In this document: positions 1 to 11,028 of the stretch, in pieces | How the letters are laid out: every line of letters begins with the position of its first letter | Numbering within the stretch: position 1 is the first letter of the stretch | Origin: Phyto melanocephala | Taxonomy: Eukaryota; Arthropoda; Insecta; Diptera; Rhinophoridae | Assembly: GCA_941918925.1 (NCBI GenBank) | Contig: OW799233.1 | Span: 59,026,841 to 59,090,840, forward strand | DNA length: 64,000 nt | Reading direction: 5' to 3' | Position numbers and translations under genes: made by a program | The notes under the pieces: model-generated | Seen by the model: only the letters and a program-made list of their open reading frames with translations | Database searches by the model: none | What the model was told of the DNA's origin: nothing

Positions 1-604
1 ATTCAAGGTAATACCCCAGTATCAAGAGTCAAGTAGTAACATCCGCAGGGTTGCCACGGGACGGAAAAGGCCGAACGAGGAATGGTACGAGGTCCTCAGA
101 GTGCTGTTAACTGTCGTTGGAAGAGAGGCCAAAGGTCAACCAGCTTTAACACTGGCATCAGTATATATACCTTATGAAACTGCAGATTCACTAGGCATAG
201 ACGTTCGAAGGCTAGTCGAGTACGCAAGGAGGAGAATTGATGTCGTACTTAACTGTGACTCCAACGCACATCAGTCATTGGAGAAGAAATGACATAAATG
301 AAAAAGGTGAGTCAACTCTCTGTCAACAATCTCTGTATTTGTAATAAGGGCAGTATGCCGACATTCAGAACTAGGGATAGAGAGGCAGTTATAGATAACA
401 CTTTGACGAATAGGAGTAATGATTTTGTAAGGGGATGAAAGGTTGCGAGTGAATACTCGTTTTCAGACAACAGCAGGATCAACTTTAAATTAGATTATAC
501 CAGATCTAGTAGGGAACCCTATAGAAACACGCATGGAACGGATTGGGCGACTTTAAGGGAACCTACTATGTATGGCATAGGGAATATATTTATGGGGGAT
601 TGTA
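1..604 (+). pseudogene. LOA-like non-LTR retrotransposon relic, endonuclease part
   Basis: Dead 5' portion of an RNase H-class non-LTR element, probably LOA clade. From about 101 to 290 a frame reads ASVYIPYE and VVLNCDSNAH. These match the ASVYQPSD and LIGCDANSHH motifs of the AP-type endonuclease in the complete LOA element at 30214-33792. Frames are broken and no start is present; the element also runs off the left window edge. It continues at 1922 after a mariner insertion: removing 605-1921 and one TA joins the sequence and continues into a linker reading VEKLTDTLVASYRAACSLV. Clade assignment is from motif resemblance only. Confidence 0.7.
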
Positions 605-1921
605 CAGGGTTGCCCATATTCGACGGACCCATGTTTTTTTTAAAAAAATCAAAGAAAAAAATAAAAATTTGGCGGTTGGCAATCTTAATCATTTAATTTT
701 TTCCAAGTAGATTTGTTTACATCAATTTTTGAATATGATATCTCTCAAATGGCCGCCTCTGGCGTTGATGGCGTATTGTGCCCTTTTTGCAGCATTTTCC
801 ATCGTTTTCGCCAACATTTCGGCCGGAATAGCGGCTATTTGTTCACGAATGTTGTCCTTGAGCTCTTCTAAGGTCCTTGGCTTGTTAACGTAAACCTTTG
901 ACTTCAAATATCCCCACAAGAAGAAGTCAGGCGGCGTCAAATCGGGCGAACGCGGTGGCCAGTCCAAATCACCACTTTTCGACATCAAACGGCCCGGAAA
1001 CAAATTCTTCAGAAAATCGATTGTTATGCGACTTGTGTGCGGTGGAGCGCCGTCTTGTTGAAACCAGAACTGCCTCATACACTTTCGACGAATAATTGGC
1101 ATCACAAAATTGGTCATCATGTCGCGATAACGCTCCTGGTTGATGGTAACAGCATGGCCATTTTCATTTTGGAAGAAAAACGGCCCAATGACCGTTTTCG
1201 CACTAACGCCGCACCAAACTGTGACTTTTTCGTCATGAAGAGGCACTTCTTGAATCTCCTGAGGATTTTCAGTGGCGTAAATACGGCAATTTTGCTTATT
1301 TACGGTCCCATTCAATGTGAAATGGGCTTCATCGGACATGATAATTTTGTTCCAAAATTGCTCGTCATCTTCGGCCATTTCGATGACTCTTTGGGCCCAT
1401 TCCAATCGACGAGGCTTGTCCACAGGCAACAATCTTTGCGTCAATTGAATTTTGTACGGGAACAAATGCAAATCAACGCGAATAATCCGTTGTAAAGTGG
1501 ACCGAGCCATGCCCAACTGCTGAGAACGGCGTTTTTGGGATGTTCTTGGGGACCTCTCAACACTGGCTCGTACGGCAGCGATATTCTCGGCCGATCGCCT
1601 TGGTCGACTTTTATTTGGCCTCTTCGGATTAGAAAGAGCCTCACCAGTCGAAAATTTTTCGTATAAACGCTTAATGGTGTTCTTAGAAGGCGCACTTCTC
1701 ACATTTTTTAATATTTTAAAAGCACGTTGAGTTTTCACAATTGACTTGTTCTGTTGAATGTAAATTTCAACTATTTCAGAGCGCTCGCGTCTCGTGTATT
1801 GTTGCATGGTAAAAATCTGCTTGGACTGACGCTTCAAACGCGGTATGTCATTAAGCGATCTGACATCTCTGTCAAAAGTTATGGCGTTGCCAGATGGGTC
1901 CGTCGAATATGGGCAACCCTG
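605..1921 (-). mobile_element. Full-length DD41D (rosa-type) mariner element
   Basis: A 1317-bp DNA transposon. Its terminal inverted repeats are identical over 28 bp (605-632 and 1894-1921), beginning CAGGGTTGCCCATATT. It is flanked by the TA duplication expected of Tc1/mariner (603-604 and 1922-1923). The single gene between them is uninterrupted. It inserted into the dead LOA-like element, so it is younger than that element's decay or arrived during it. Perfect repeats plus an open transposase suggest recent or possible activity; transcription cannot be judged. Confidence 0.95.
722..1807 (-). CDS. Mariner transposase, DD41D type, apparently intact
   Basis: 361 residues, ATG at 1805-1807. 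The frame is open further upstream to 1960, but that part lies across the terminal repeat and in the flanking element, so the start inside the element is preferred. The N-terminus (about residues 4-55, YTRRERSEIVEIYIQQ onward) is the helix-turn-helix DNA-binding region of the DUF4817 type. Catalytic residues are D159 (SDEAHF), D252 (QQDGAPPH) and D294 (TPPDFFLWGY). The second and third aspartates are separated by 41 residues, the DD41D spacing described for rosa elements of tephritid flies. The C-terminus ends GGHLRDIIFKN. No stop or frameshift is visible. Role: binds the terminal repeats and catalyses cut-and-paste transposition at TA. Confidence 0.93.
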   Translation of the reverse strand: MQQYTRRERSEIVEIYIQQNKSIVKTQRAFKILKNVRSAPSKNTIKRLYEKFSTGEALSNPKRPNKSRPRRSAENIAAVRASVERSPRTSQKRRSQQLGMARSTLQRIIRVDLHLFPYKIQLTQRLLPVDKPRRLEWAQRVIEMAEDDEQFWNKIIMSDEAHFTLNGTVNKQNCRIYATENPQEIQEVPLHDEKVTVWCGVSAKTVIGPFFFQNENGHAVTINQERYRDMMTNFVMPIIRRKCMRQFWFQQDGAPPHTSRITIDFLKNLFPGRLMSKSGDLDWPPRSPDLTPPDFFLWGYLKSKVYVNKPRTLEELKDNIREQIAAIPAEMLAKTMENAAKRAQYAINARGGHLRDIIFKN

Positions 1922-3245
1922 TACACAGTCTGATATAGATTCGGTGGTGGAGAAACTCACCGATACTCTTGTGGCGAGTTATAGGGCGGCATGTTCATTA
2001 GTTTTTCTAGATGGAGCAGGGAAATAGTGTTCAGAGGTCTATGGTTAGGAAGAAATATTATAGGGCAAAGGCTAGTAGGAAGACTGACGATTTGGAAAGC
2101 TAAAAAGTATGCTTCAATAAGTATAAACTCAAGAGGGCCAAAAGACCATCGTGGACGAAGTTTTGCGAGTTTATTGAGTCTGTTAATGAGCTATCAAGGT
2201 TCAGGAAAATATTATCCAAAGACCCTAAGGTACCTGAATATATTCAGAGAACGGATGGCTCATGGACAAAATCTTGCACGGAGACCCTGGGGTTAATTAT
2301 GGAGACACGATTTCCCGTCTGTGTGAATGTGAGGGATAATCATTTAACAAAAGGTCGATCGATAGTGACCGGGAGATAGTTGAGGAGACGGTAACGACGG
2401 ATAAAGTAACATGGGCGATTAATACGTTTTGGGCCTATAAATCCCCGGTTCCAGATGGGATTATCCCTGCCATACTGCAAAACGTCTCGAATTATTTTCT
2501 TTTACTGTTGAGGAGGGTGTTTAGAGCGTGTCTTCTGGGGGGATATATACCTAAGAGGTGGAGAAAGGTAAGGGTTGTTTTAATACCAAAGGCTGGTAAG
2601 GCAGGACACTCAACCTTGCGCCTTTTCTGATCAAGACGTCAGAGAGACTGGTCAATCTTTATCGAGAGGTTTTAGTGATCCACACGTAATCAATGGGGCT
2701 CAACATGCTTATCTTAAGGATAGATCTGTTAAGAGTGCACTGCATGATGTGGTAGGTTGATAATGAAGAATACACGCTAGCGGCGTTTATGCATGTGGAA
2801 AGTGTCTTTATCATTTTAAGTATAAAGGATATTCAGTCGGCTATATGTGGGCTGGAAGTCAGGGACTTTCTGAATAGATGGATAGCCTCGATGTTGGAGA
2901 GTAGGGTTATAAATTCTAACTTGGGGGATTTTTGTATACGAGTAGTGACCAGGGAAACACCTTAGAGAGGGCTATTATCGCCCCGATAGTTGCTACGAAC
3001 GGTCAATGTTATTTTGAGGAAATTTTAAAGTAAAGGCAGAAACATCGTGACACACGCGGATGACGTAGTGCTGCTGGTCAGGGAAAGATTTCTTCCGACG
3101 ATTAGCGAGGTACTTCAGGGTATGGGCTGGATGTAAACCCGGAAAAGACTTAACTATTTATCTTTACCAGGAGATATAAGAACGAGGCTATCGATGCTTT
3201 AATTAATGTAATTTAATAGGGGTTCGTGAAAACAACGACCGAGGT
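1922..3245 (+). pseudogene. LOA-like non-LTR relic, reverse transcriptase part
   Basis: Continuation of the element at 1-604. Fragments in shifting frames read YKSPVPDGIIPA, YIPKRWRKVRVVLIPKAGK, HADDVVLLVRERF near 3056 (a decayed YADD catalytic box) and GLDVNPEKT near 3127. These align in order with reverse transcriptase motifs of the intact LOA protein (YKAPGPDGIFPA, YADDVAIL, GLNVNPEKT). Several frameshifts and stops make it non-functional. No RNase H part is seen before the next repeat begins near 3290. Confidence 0.75.
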
Positions 3246-3289
3246 TGTTGGCAAAAATTATCTAAATTAACGATTTGTGCCAAACTCTA

Positions 3290-3402
3290 TAAATCTATAT
3301 ATATAAAAGAGTAACTGACTAACTAACTGACTGATTCATCATCGCACAGCCCAAACACAAAGAGCTAGAGACATGAAATTTGGACAATCGGTTCCTCTTT
3401 CG
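3290..3402. repeat. Dispersed insect repeat R3, left part
   Basis: AT-rich start, then a run of ACTGACT-like words, TTCATCATCGCACAGCCCAA and ATGAAATTTGG. I recognise this as a dispersed repeat common in insects, but cannot assign its class. It is split at 3390-3402 by the RTE insertion and resumes at 6541. Confidence 0.55.
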
Positions 3403-6400
3403 GTTCGGGTGGCGATGGGGATATGAAACACCAAGCACCGGGTTGATTGGCTTTAACTCGGCAAAGCCTAGACCTAGTGCTTTTATATCTTAAGACGTAG
3501 ACACATACCTCCTCGTGGTGCCACTAGATAGCTTTCCCGGACGCCCGTCTGGGGAGTGAACTAACATGTGCTGCGCAAAGTCCAAGTCCTTTTGACTTTG
3601 GTTGCACCGTCGGGCTTGTAACCCACCTCCGGAAAAAAATACTCACAATGGAAAAAGAATAAGTATAAACGGACCCCTCTTACTGTTGACGACCCCCGCA
3701 AACGTATAAAGGACCACGATTTAAGGTTCTGTACCTGGAATGTACGATCATTGTACGTACCAGGTGCATCAACCCAATTAATGGATGCACTGGAGAGATA
3801 CAAATCCCATGTAGCTGCAATCCAGGAAATGCGATGGAATGGGCAAGGCGTCACCAAAACATCTAAAGGTAACATTTATTACAGCTGCCATGAAACAAAG
3901 CACGAGTTTGGATGCGGTTTTGTTGTTAGTAAGAAAGTTAGTCATTTAGTTTCCCGTTTTACACCAGTTGATGAACGACTAGCTACGATCCGCATCAAGG
4001 CGAAATTTTTCAGCATCAGCTGTGCACAGCCCCTACGGAAGACAAGGACGATCAGATTAAAGATACATTCTACGAGCGCCTAGAGGAAGTGTATGACCGT
4101 TGTCCCAGCCATGACATATTATTCTAGGTGATTTCAATGCCAAAATAGGTAGGGAAAGTATCTTTAGTCCAACAGTCGGAAAATTCATGAGGAAACGACC
4201 GACAACGGTATGAGACTGATATCTTTCGCAGCGGCACGTAACATGGTGGTTAGCAGCACCAGATTTCAGCATCCCGATATCCATAAAGCCACATGGACAT
4301 CCCCTGATCAGATCACGAAAAACTAGATCGACAACGTTGTGATTGATGGAAGGCACGCATCCAGTGTCTTGGACGTACGTTCGATTCGCGGAGCCAACAT
4401 TGATTCCGATCACTACCTTGTCGCAGCCAAGGTACGTACAAGATTGAATATGGCGAGGATTGAATATGCTCCGATCCGACGAAAATTCAACATCAATAAG
4501 CTGCGAACACAACAAATTTCCACCGCTTATTCCACTCGACTGACCCAACTGCTCCACGAGAGCACTCCTTGTCCCGAAGATGTTCGTGCTCAATGGCATC
4601 ATATCGCCCATTCAATGGAGAAAGCTGCACAGGTCGTACTAGGGCATCAACGACCAGTACCAAAAAATGCATGGTACGACGATGAATGTCGCAACGCTAC
4701 TGCACAGAAAAACGCGCCATATTTGGCAACACTCCACACAGTAGCAACGCGAAGTGCGCAAGAGAAATATCGGGAGAAAAGGAGAGAGGAAAAACGCCTG
4801 TTTCGACACAAAAAGAGGGAATTCGAAAGGCGCGAGTGTGAGGAAATCGAGATGTATAGGACGCAAAATGAAGCCCGAAAGTTCTATCAGAAAATCAAAC
4901 AGCAGACTGAGGGTTTTTGTACTGGCATTTCCTCCTGTAAGGATAAACAAGGTAATCTGGTGACTGATGAAGAAAGCGTGCTGAGGTTATGGAAAGAACA
5001 TTTCTATAATTTGTTGGTGTCTGAGGGGAGCGACAATGAAGATACCAATGATCCAATCGATGATGACGGTGTCGAATGTACACCGCCCAGCGAGATTGAG
5101 GTAGGAATAGCTATATCCAGACTGAAAAACAACAAGGCAGCTGGAGCTGATGGTTTGCCAGCATGCCCGATGATTGAAAACTCAGAGTGCTATGCCCTGT
5201 CCATAAGAAGGGTGACAAATCAGTATGTGCCAATTATAGAGGCATAAGTCTGCTTCCCATCGCCTATTAGATCTTGGCAACGATATTGTGTGAACGATTA
5301 AAGCCAAAGGTCAACGAAATAATTGGCCCTTACCAATGCGGTTTTAGACCTGGAAAATCCACCTCTGACCAAATCCTGGAAAAAACGCACGAAAGGCAAA
5401 TCGACACATACCACCTATTCGTTGATTATAAAGCCGCTTTTGACAGCCCGATAAGAACCAAAGTGTATCAGGCCATGTCTGAATTCGAGATTCCGGTGAA
5501 GTTGATAAGACTTTGCCGGATGACACTAACTGATACTAAATCATCAGTGAAAATCGGAAATAGTCTTTCCGAATCATTTGCCACCACGCGTGGATTCAGA
5601 CAAGGTGACTGTTTATCGTGCGACCTTTTTAACATCGCCTTAAAAAAGGTCATACGCGATGCAGCAGTTAATAGAAATGGCACAATTTTCACCATGAGCC
5701 ACATGCTCCTCGCATATGCTGATGATATTGATATCATGGGTAGGATACTGCGAGATGTAACTGATGCATTTGCAGGCATTGAGAGGCAGTCTTTAAAAAT
5801 GGGCTTGGCAGTTAATGAAATCAAAACCAAGGTGATGGTTTCAACGAACAGGAAATCTACTAGATTAGGTGAAACTGTGAACGTCGGTAACTATAACTTT
5901 GGTGTTGTAGAGGAATTTGTGTACCTTGGGACATCCATTAATAAGAGCAATAACATCAGCCTGGAAATACGAAGAAGAAGAATACTAGCAAATAGATGCT
6001 ACTTTGGGCTAAATAGGCAATTTAGAAGTAAAGCCCTCTCTCGAGTAACGAAAATAACACTTTACAAGACACTCATATTACCTGTGCTTTTTTATGGTGC
6101 AGAGGCATGGGTACTTGCGCAAGCGGATGAAGCTGTACTTTTGAGAGAAAAATCCTTCGTAAAATATATGGACCGGTCTGTGTAAGCGGAGACTATCGGC
6201 ATCGTATGAACCATGAACTGTATGAGCTGTACGCCGACATTGACATTGTTAGGCGCATAAAAGTGCAAAGACTGCGCTGGCTTGGACATGTCGTGCGGAT
6301 GGATAAAGAAGCTTTAGTAAAAAGAATTTTCGAGTATGATCCCGAAGGTGTCCGCAGAAGAGGACGACCGAAGCTCCGATGGAAAGATCAGGTCCAACAA

Positions 6401-6527
6401 CACCTAATGGACCTAAATGTTCGAAATTGGAGAAGGAGCACAGAAGACCGAAGCGCCTGGAAATCTATTCTTTCCTCGGCTTAAGACCCTTCAGGGTTGT
6501 AAAAAGCCATCTATTGATTGATTGATT
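3403..6527 (+). mobile_element. RTE-clade non-LTR retrotransposon, near full length, dead
   Basis: A 3125-bp insertion bounded by an exact 13-bp target duplication, GGTTCCTCTTTCG, at 3390-3402 and 6528-6540. The 3' end is a short ATTG microsatellite (CTATTGATTGATTGATT) rather than poly(A), as usual for RTE elements. The interior codes an endonuclease and reverse transcriptase (3729-6484) with several disabling changes. Length and intact ends suggest it inserted nearly complete and decayed in place. Confidence 0.9.
3729..6484 (+). pseudogene. RTE endonuclease-reverse transcriptase, broken
   Basis: The endonuclease starts near 3729 with CTWNVRSLYVPG, followed by AAIQEMRWNG and FGCGFVVSKK, typical of RTE. 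The frame breaks near 4080. The linker and reverse transcriptase run 4339-5247 and 5274-6185, with KAAGADGLPA, CGFRPGKSTSDQI, TRGFRQGDCLS and the catalytic box YADDIDIM (about 5717). The C-terminal tail (6206-6484: RLRWLGHVVRMD, GRPKLRWKDQV) is characteristic of the clade. Breaks include a TAG at 6183-6185, a stop inside the motif after GISLLPIAY near 5266, and frameshifts near 4080 and 5230. The enzyme would nick target DNA and copy its RNA there; this copy cannot. Confidence 0.88.
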
Positions 6528-6540
6528 GGTTCCTCTTTCG

Positions 6541-7010
6541 ATTTATAGCTCCACTAAGAAGGGATTTTTGGAAATTCGTACTTTAAGGGGGTAAAAATGG
6601 GTAAAAACGGGTAAAATCGGTAATCATATATCTACTAAACTAAAAATGATACAAATAAAATTGAAAAGGAATTGTAATTTGAACAAAAAATAAGCCGACA
6701 GGTGTCTGGCCTTTTTTTGAATTTTCAACGCCTAAGGGGAAAAACGGCAATTTGGTACTTTTTTGGTACCCTATGTAACTTCCAAACACATATAGCTAGG
6801 AAAAAAATTTAAACTGTTTTAAGTAATCCGTGAACAAATATTAATAGGAATTCGGCACTTTTTTCAAATTCACATGTATAAGGGGTGAAAATTTTCCCTT
6901 TTTTTGGTACTTTTTTTAAAAGAAACTTTTCTAATATTATTCAATGGGACAAAATTTGATCATTATTATTGCCTAATAGAATATGGACAAATATTTAGGT
7001 GAATTTTTTG
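6541..7010. repeat. Dispersed insect repeat R3, right part
   Basis: Direct continuation of 3290-3402 after the RTE insertion: TAGCTCCACTAAGAAGGGAT, then several GGGTAAAAA words and GACAGGTGTCTGG. A diverged copy of the same stretch lies near 23500-23720 in the Ythdf intron. No coding capacity. The short open frame at 6983-7177 has no recognisable product. Confidence 0.55.
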
Positions 7011-7284
7011 GAAACTTTTTGGGGTCAAAAAAGGTACCAAAAAGCGGAAAATTCCGTAAAATGTATGTAATTCCTAATTTGACGGCCAATTTTCACAAAA
7101 TTTTTAATTGGGATTTTACCAGACATAAAAAATTATGTAATTTATTAAAAATTTTATACACATTCATAACAGGGTAGAAAGGGGAAAATCGGGAAAACAG
7201 TTTGGTACTTTTTAGAACATAATTACTTTTTTGCAAAAAAAAAAAAATAGATTTACTGACTTTAAATCATGTATGTATATTACA

Positions 7285-7830
7285 ATATTTTGTTACATAG
7301 ATATTTGAAAATTTTAAACTTGGAATTTGTACTTTTTCGCATTTCTATGGTACTTTTTGTATTTTCTACGTTTATAAAGGTAGAATTGTAAAATAAAGGA
7401 CTATTGATACAAGGTAAGACTAAAAATGTTATGGGCGACCAAGAAGTTACTTTTTTGAATTTTTATGGTACTTTTCGTATTATCAACGTTTTCAAAGCAA
7501 GAATTTTGAAATTAGTGACTATTGATACAAGGTGAGACTGAAAATGTTATGAGCGACCAAGAAGGTACTTTTCTGAATTTTAATGGGACTTTTTGTATTT
7601 TCTACGTTTATAAAGCTAAAATTGTGAAATAAAGGATTATTGATACAAGTTGAGAATTAAAATGATACTGGAGACACAAAAAAAAACTTTTCGCATTTTT
7701 ATTGTACTTTTTTGTATTTTTACGTTTGTGAACATAGATTCTTAAAATTATGTTTATTGAATCCAGGTGTAAATCCTAATACTATGGACGACCAAAAAAT
7801 TACTTTTTCTCATTTTTTTATATTTGTATA
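7285..7830. repeat. Degenerate tandem array, unit about 118 bp
   Basis: The landmark ATTGATACAAGG or a close variant begins at 7403, 7521, 7639 and 7756, giving spacings of 118, 118 and 117 bp. Each unit also holds GACCAAGAAG-like, GTACTTTT and CTACGTTTATAAAG-like words in the same order. At least four units are present and the ends fade. It is AT-rich and non-coding. Confidence 0.85.
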
Positions 7831-9429
7831 CATAGAATTCTGAATGTAGGTAATTATAACCAATTAGAAGTTTTAGTGAAGGAAAAAATTTAACTTTTTT
7901 TATTTTTAGGGTCATTTTTGCAAATTATGAATCTTAATTTTTGAAACTCAGTAGCATTGATCTTGCTTTTAAAGAGGAAATATATGCCCGATATATCCTT
8001 ACTCTACTTTTTATTTGTTTATGTCAATTGAATCAGAGATACAAATTTTCATATATTGAACCAAAAATATTTAATAATTATAAATAAAACTTGAGTATTC
8101 AATAAATAGTAAGAACTGCGCTATCGAAGTAGCGGGTTAAATGCTAGTAATATATAAAATATAATAATTAATATAAAAAATAATAATTTGTGTTTCATTA
8201 AAATATGTATACCCGTCAAATTTAATAAGTACATTCATCAAGTGTGATTTGTCAAGTGTGAGAGATATTTATATCTATCGCTGATTAGTAAAAAGAATTG
8301 AAGTGAGTATTTCAGTATTTTAGAATCTTTTGACCGATATATTCATATTTGTGCCAGTCATATGAACGGTCAAATGACTGTCAGTGTTCTTGTGCCACAA
8401 GCAGCGTTGTCAATTAGGAAATTTTAGCACTGTTTTTAGTGCTCGGTGCTTTTTTCTTTAATTTTTAGTGCTTTTTTTTCATAAGGGTAATTAAGGATAT
8501 TTATAAGATAAATCTCGTATCTTAACAAAACAAAAAAATATTTACTCATTGTAAAATGATATTAAGTTGAAAATACTTACAACTTTATTAAAACTATTAA
8601 TTAAGAAAGGTATAAGGATTGATAGTGTACAATGTTTCTGTTATTTGAGTAGATTGTTTATTTTACATTATTAATCGTAATTTAATTCCGATACTCGTTT
8701 CTTGATATCCTGTATGAATTATAAGACATAAAGCACCTACTTTTAATAAAATTAAATTGTTACGAAAAGTAAGTTTTAAGTAAAGTTTTAAGGTGATCAA
8801 AACTATTGAATATTTAAAAAATTACATTTGTATGGAGATGCATTAGAAATGTTAAAATAAAAAAGAGAAATTGATATGCAAACACTTTTCATTTTACAGA
8901 TCAACAATGGACATCCTGATAACGTTAATATTGATAGCATCATAATTTAAATTTAAAAGAGTGTTGGCGTCTAAAAGCTGTTAATTTTTCTGTAAAACAC
9001 TAATTATATTGAAGTTGAAGTTGCCGCACTGTTTAAAAATGTATTTTTTTAAAACTATATTATTTTTAATTTATCTGCTCCTTATGCTTATAATAGAAGC
9101 ATTGGGAATTTTATATCAAAATTTATAAATTTTATAAAATAAATAGAATCAAAATTAAACAATTTTAAACTCAGTGATTTTGTTGAAAGTTACGCGTCCA
9201 GCTGCTTTTAGAAATTTTAAAATTGATAGCGCTGGCCACAACTATGTCTGAAAGTTACCTGGTGGCTTTAAAACAAAAAGTATCATAATCTTAAATAGTT
9301 GGAAGTAGAATTGACTAATTGCAGCCTTAACAAATATCTATTTACATATACATATCTATATATGTATATATATATATGTATGTATATACTTCATTTTGAT
9401 TTTTTTATAGTGCTTATATTGCGCTAGTC
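7831..9429. other. AT-rich DNA without recognisable features
   Basis: No supported gene, terminal repeat or retrotransposon motif. A TATATGTATA-rich microsatellite patch lies near 9355-9390. Confidence 0.5.
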
Positions 9430-9983
9430 AAGTCCTTTCAGATGATACCAATATTGACTCTCTCGGTTGTCTAGAAGCTGAAAAATTTGATTTTTAGAAT
9501 ATGTATATATTTTTCAAAACAAGTTTTTGCCTATAACTTTACCGATTAGAGCCCAATTTATCCAAAATTGTTCACGAATATCTCTAGAGGCATATTATAT
9601 TTACAAATAGTAGAAAAAGTACCTATAAATTATTCTATGGCTGAAAATTTTTAATTTTTTTTTATGGGAAAATAAACAGAGGCAGTCGTGTTTATTTGCT
9701 CATATCTCAGAAAGTTATGGGGCGATGTGCTGAATATCAATGGCGATTCATTCCCGGATATTTCCAAGAAATTAATACCATACACACTTGCTTCTAAAAA
9801 TTGATTTCAACCAACAGATGGACATGGCTTAATCTCCTCTATTTATAAGCTTTCAGGAAATATATACATTATGGGGTCGGAAATGAAAATTAAAGAAATT
9901 ACAAACGAAATGACATATATATATATATATATATATATATAACGAAATATATACCCCTGTGCACCACAGGTGAAGGGTATAAA
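9430..9983 (-). mobile_element. DINE-1-like element, family K, copy 1
   Basis: Read on the minus strand it begins TTATACCCTTCACCTGTGG with a small hairpin (CACCTGTGGTGCACAGG). It then carries the CCGACCCCATAATGTATATA block found in DINE-1/INE-1 (Helentron-derived) repeats of flies. It shares long stretches with 22920-24113, for example GTTGTC(T/C)AGAAGCTGAAAA-like and TTTTTGCCTATAACTT words. An (AT)n tract lies at 9915-9940. Non-coding. Confidence 0.6.
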
Positions 9984-10410
9984 AAATTTCTGTTTTAACA
10001 AAGCAACGAACAATTTTGGAAATGATGTTAGCTTAAGTGAATTATTTAAAATATTTGGCAGTCGCCAAAATCAAAAACTGTATGCTATATCTTGAAAACT
10101 GCAATACATACTGAAAATCAACAAATTTGTTCTCAGTTAACCTGTTATAATTAAATTTAAGCACACACAATGGGAGACCTATGTGGTACATTGTGTTTCA
10201 AAAAGAAAAGCAAGAAAGAAATAAAGTAGAAGAAATGAAAAGAAAAGAAAATATGCAAAAAAAACATTCCAGACATTCAGACATACATTATTCAGATGCA
10301 GGAGCTCTGCAATAAAGCCCTTGATAATCTGCAATTCCTTTTATTCACCTTTGCCATATTAGTCCTATCTTATATACACGCCCTAATTTGCCCAAAATAG
10401 TGAATCTTAA
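9984..10410. other. Unassigned spacer
   Basis: AT-rich, with an A/G-rich patch near 10200-10260. Part of it may be 3' sequence of the RNase H relic next door. No independent feature seen. Confidence 0.4.
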
Positions 10411-10740
10411 CATGAGCTCTACAAATTTCGACCTAAGTACCGATCCACCGCAAGTGAGTTCGTCTGCAATTTCATTGCCGACAACTCCACTATGCCCAAG
10501 TACCTAACACAATCGGGCGCTGAAGAAAATCAAAATTCCATCAAGAGCTCTCCTTCATTTCCTAACCAACCTCCTTATCCTTCGGGATATGTTTCATTAT
10601 GAGATCGGTTTCGCTATAGATGGCCAATATTTCTGCCTGGAACACACTAAAATTATCAGAAAATCTGCAAGACCTCCTTTTGTTTTCCCTCATGATATAA
10701 ACACCTGCCCATGTATCCATCTTCGATTTACTATTCCTTC
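10411..10740 (-). pseudogene. RNase H domain relic of a non-LTR retrotransposon
   Basis: Minus-strand frames read SKMDTWAGVYI (about 10730 downward), FSDNFSVFQAEILAIYSE and then, nearer 10480, GHSGVVGNEIADEL. These are the usual non-LTR RNase H motifs in order (DGSK..AGV, FQAEI.AI, GH.G..GNE.AD). Frames are interrupted and nothing further upstream is preserved. Clade (I, LOA or R1-like) is undetermined. Confidence 0.8.
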
Positions 10741-11028
10741 AGGGATTACTAGTAAGGGTTGTCCGTCACACTTTCCTGACATTGAATATAATCCTGAAGA
10801 ACAATTTCCCATAAGAATCGTAACCTTAAGTTCCAAATACACACCACAACAAGAAAGCATACAACTAACTAGTACCAAATGTTTAAAACTCGGTGACGAT
10901 TTAACACAAAAGTAGTAAACAAGCTGAATAAACACATGGGATACCTTTTATCTTTTTGAACTCGTTGGCGAAATTGCGAACAGATACATACTAGTTATAA
11001 ATAACTTTTGCAAACTGTATATACTTAC

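Noticed and set aside
1807..1960. Longer N-terminus for the mariner transposase (51 extra residues)
   Set aside because: It lies over the terminal repeat and flanking LOA-like sequence; the inner ATG precedes the conserved helix-turn-helix.
6983..7177. Short open frame reading MDKYLGEFFGNFLGSKK
   Set aside because: Sits inside AT-rich dispersed repeat R3 and resembles no protein.
10589..10915. 108-residue plus-strand open frame
   Set aside because: Opposite strand of an RNase H relic; the minus strand carries the recognisable motifs.
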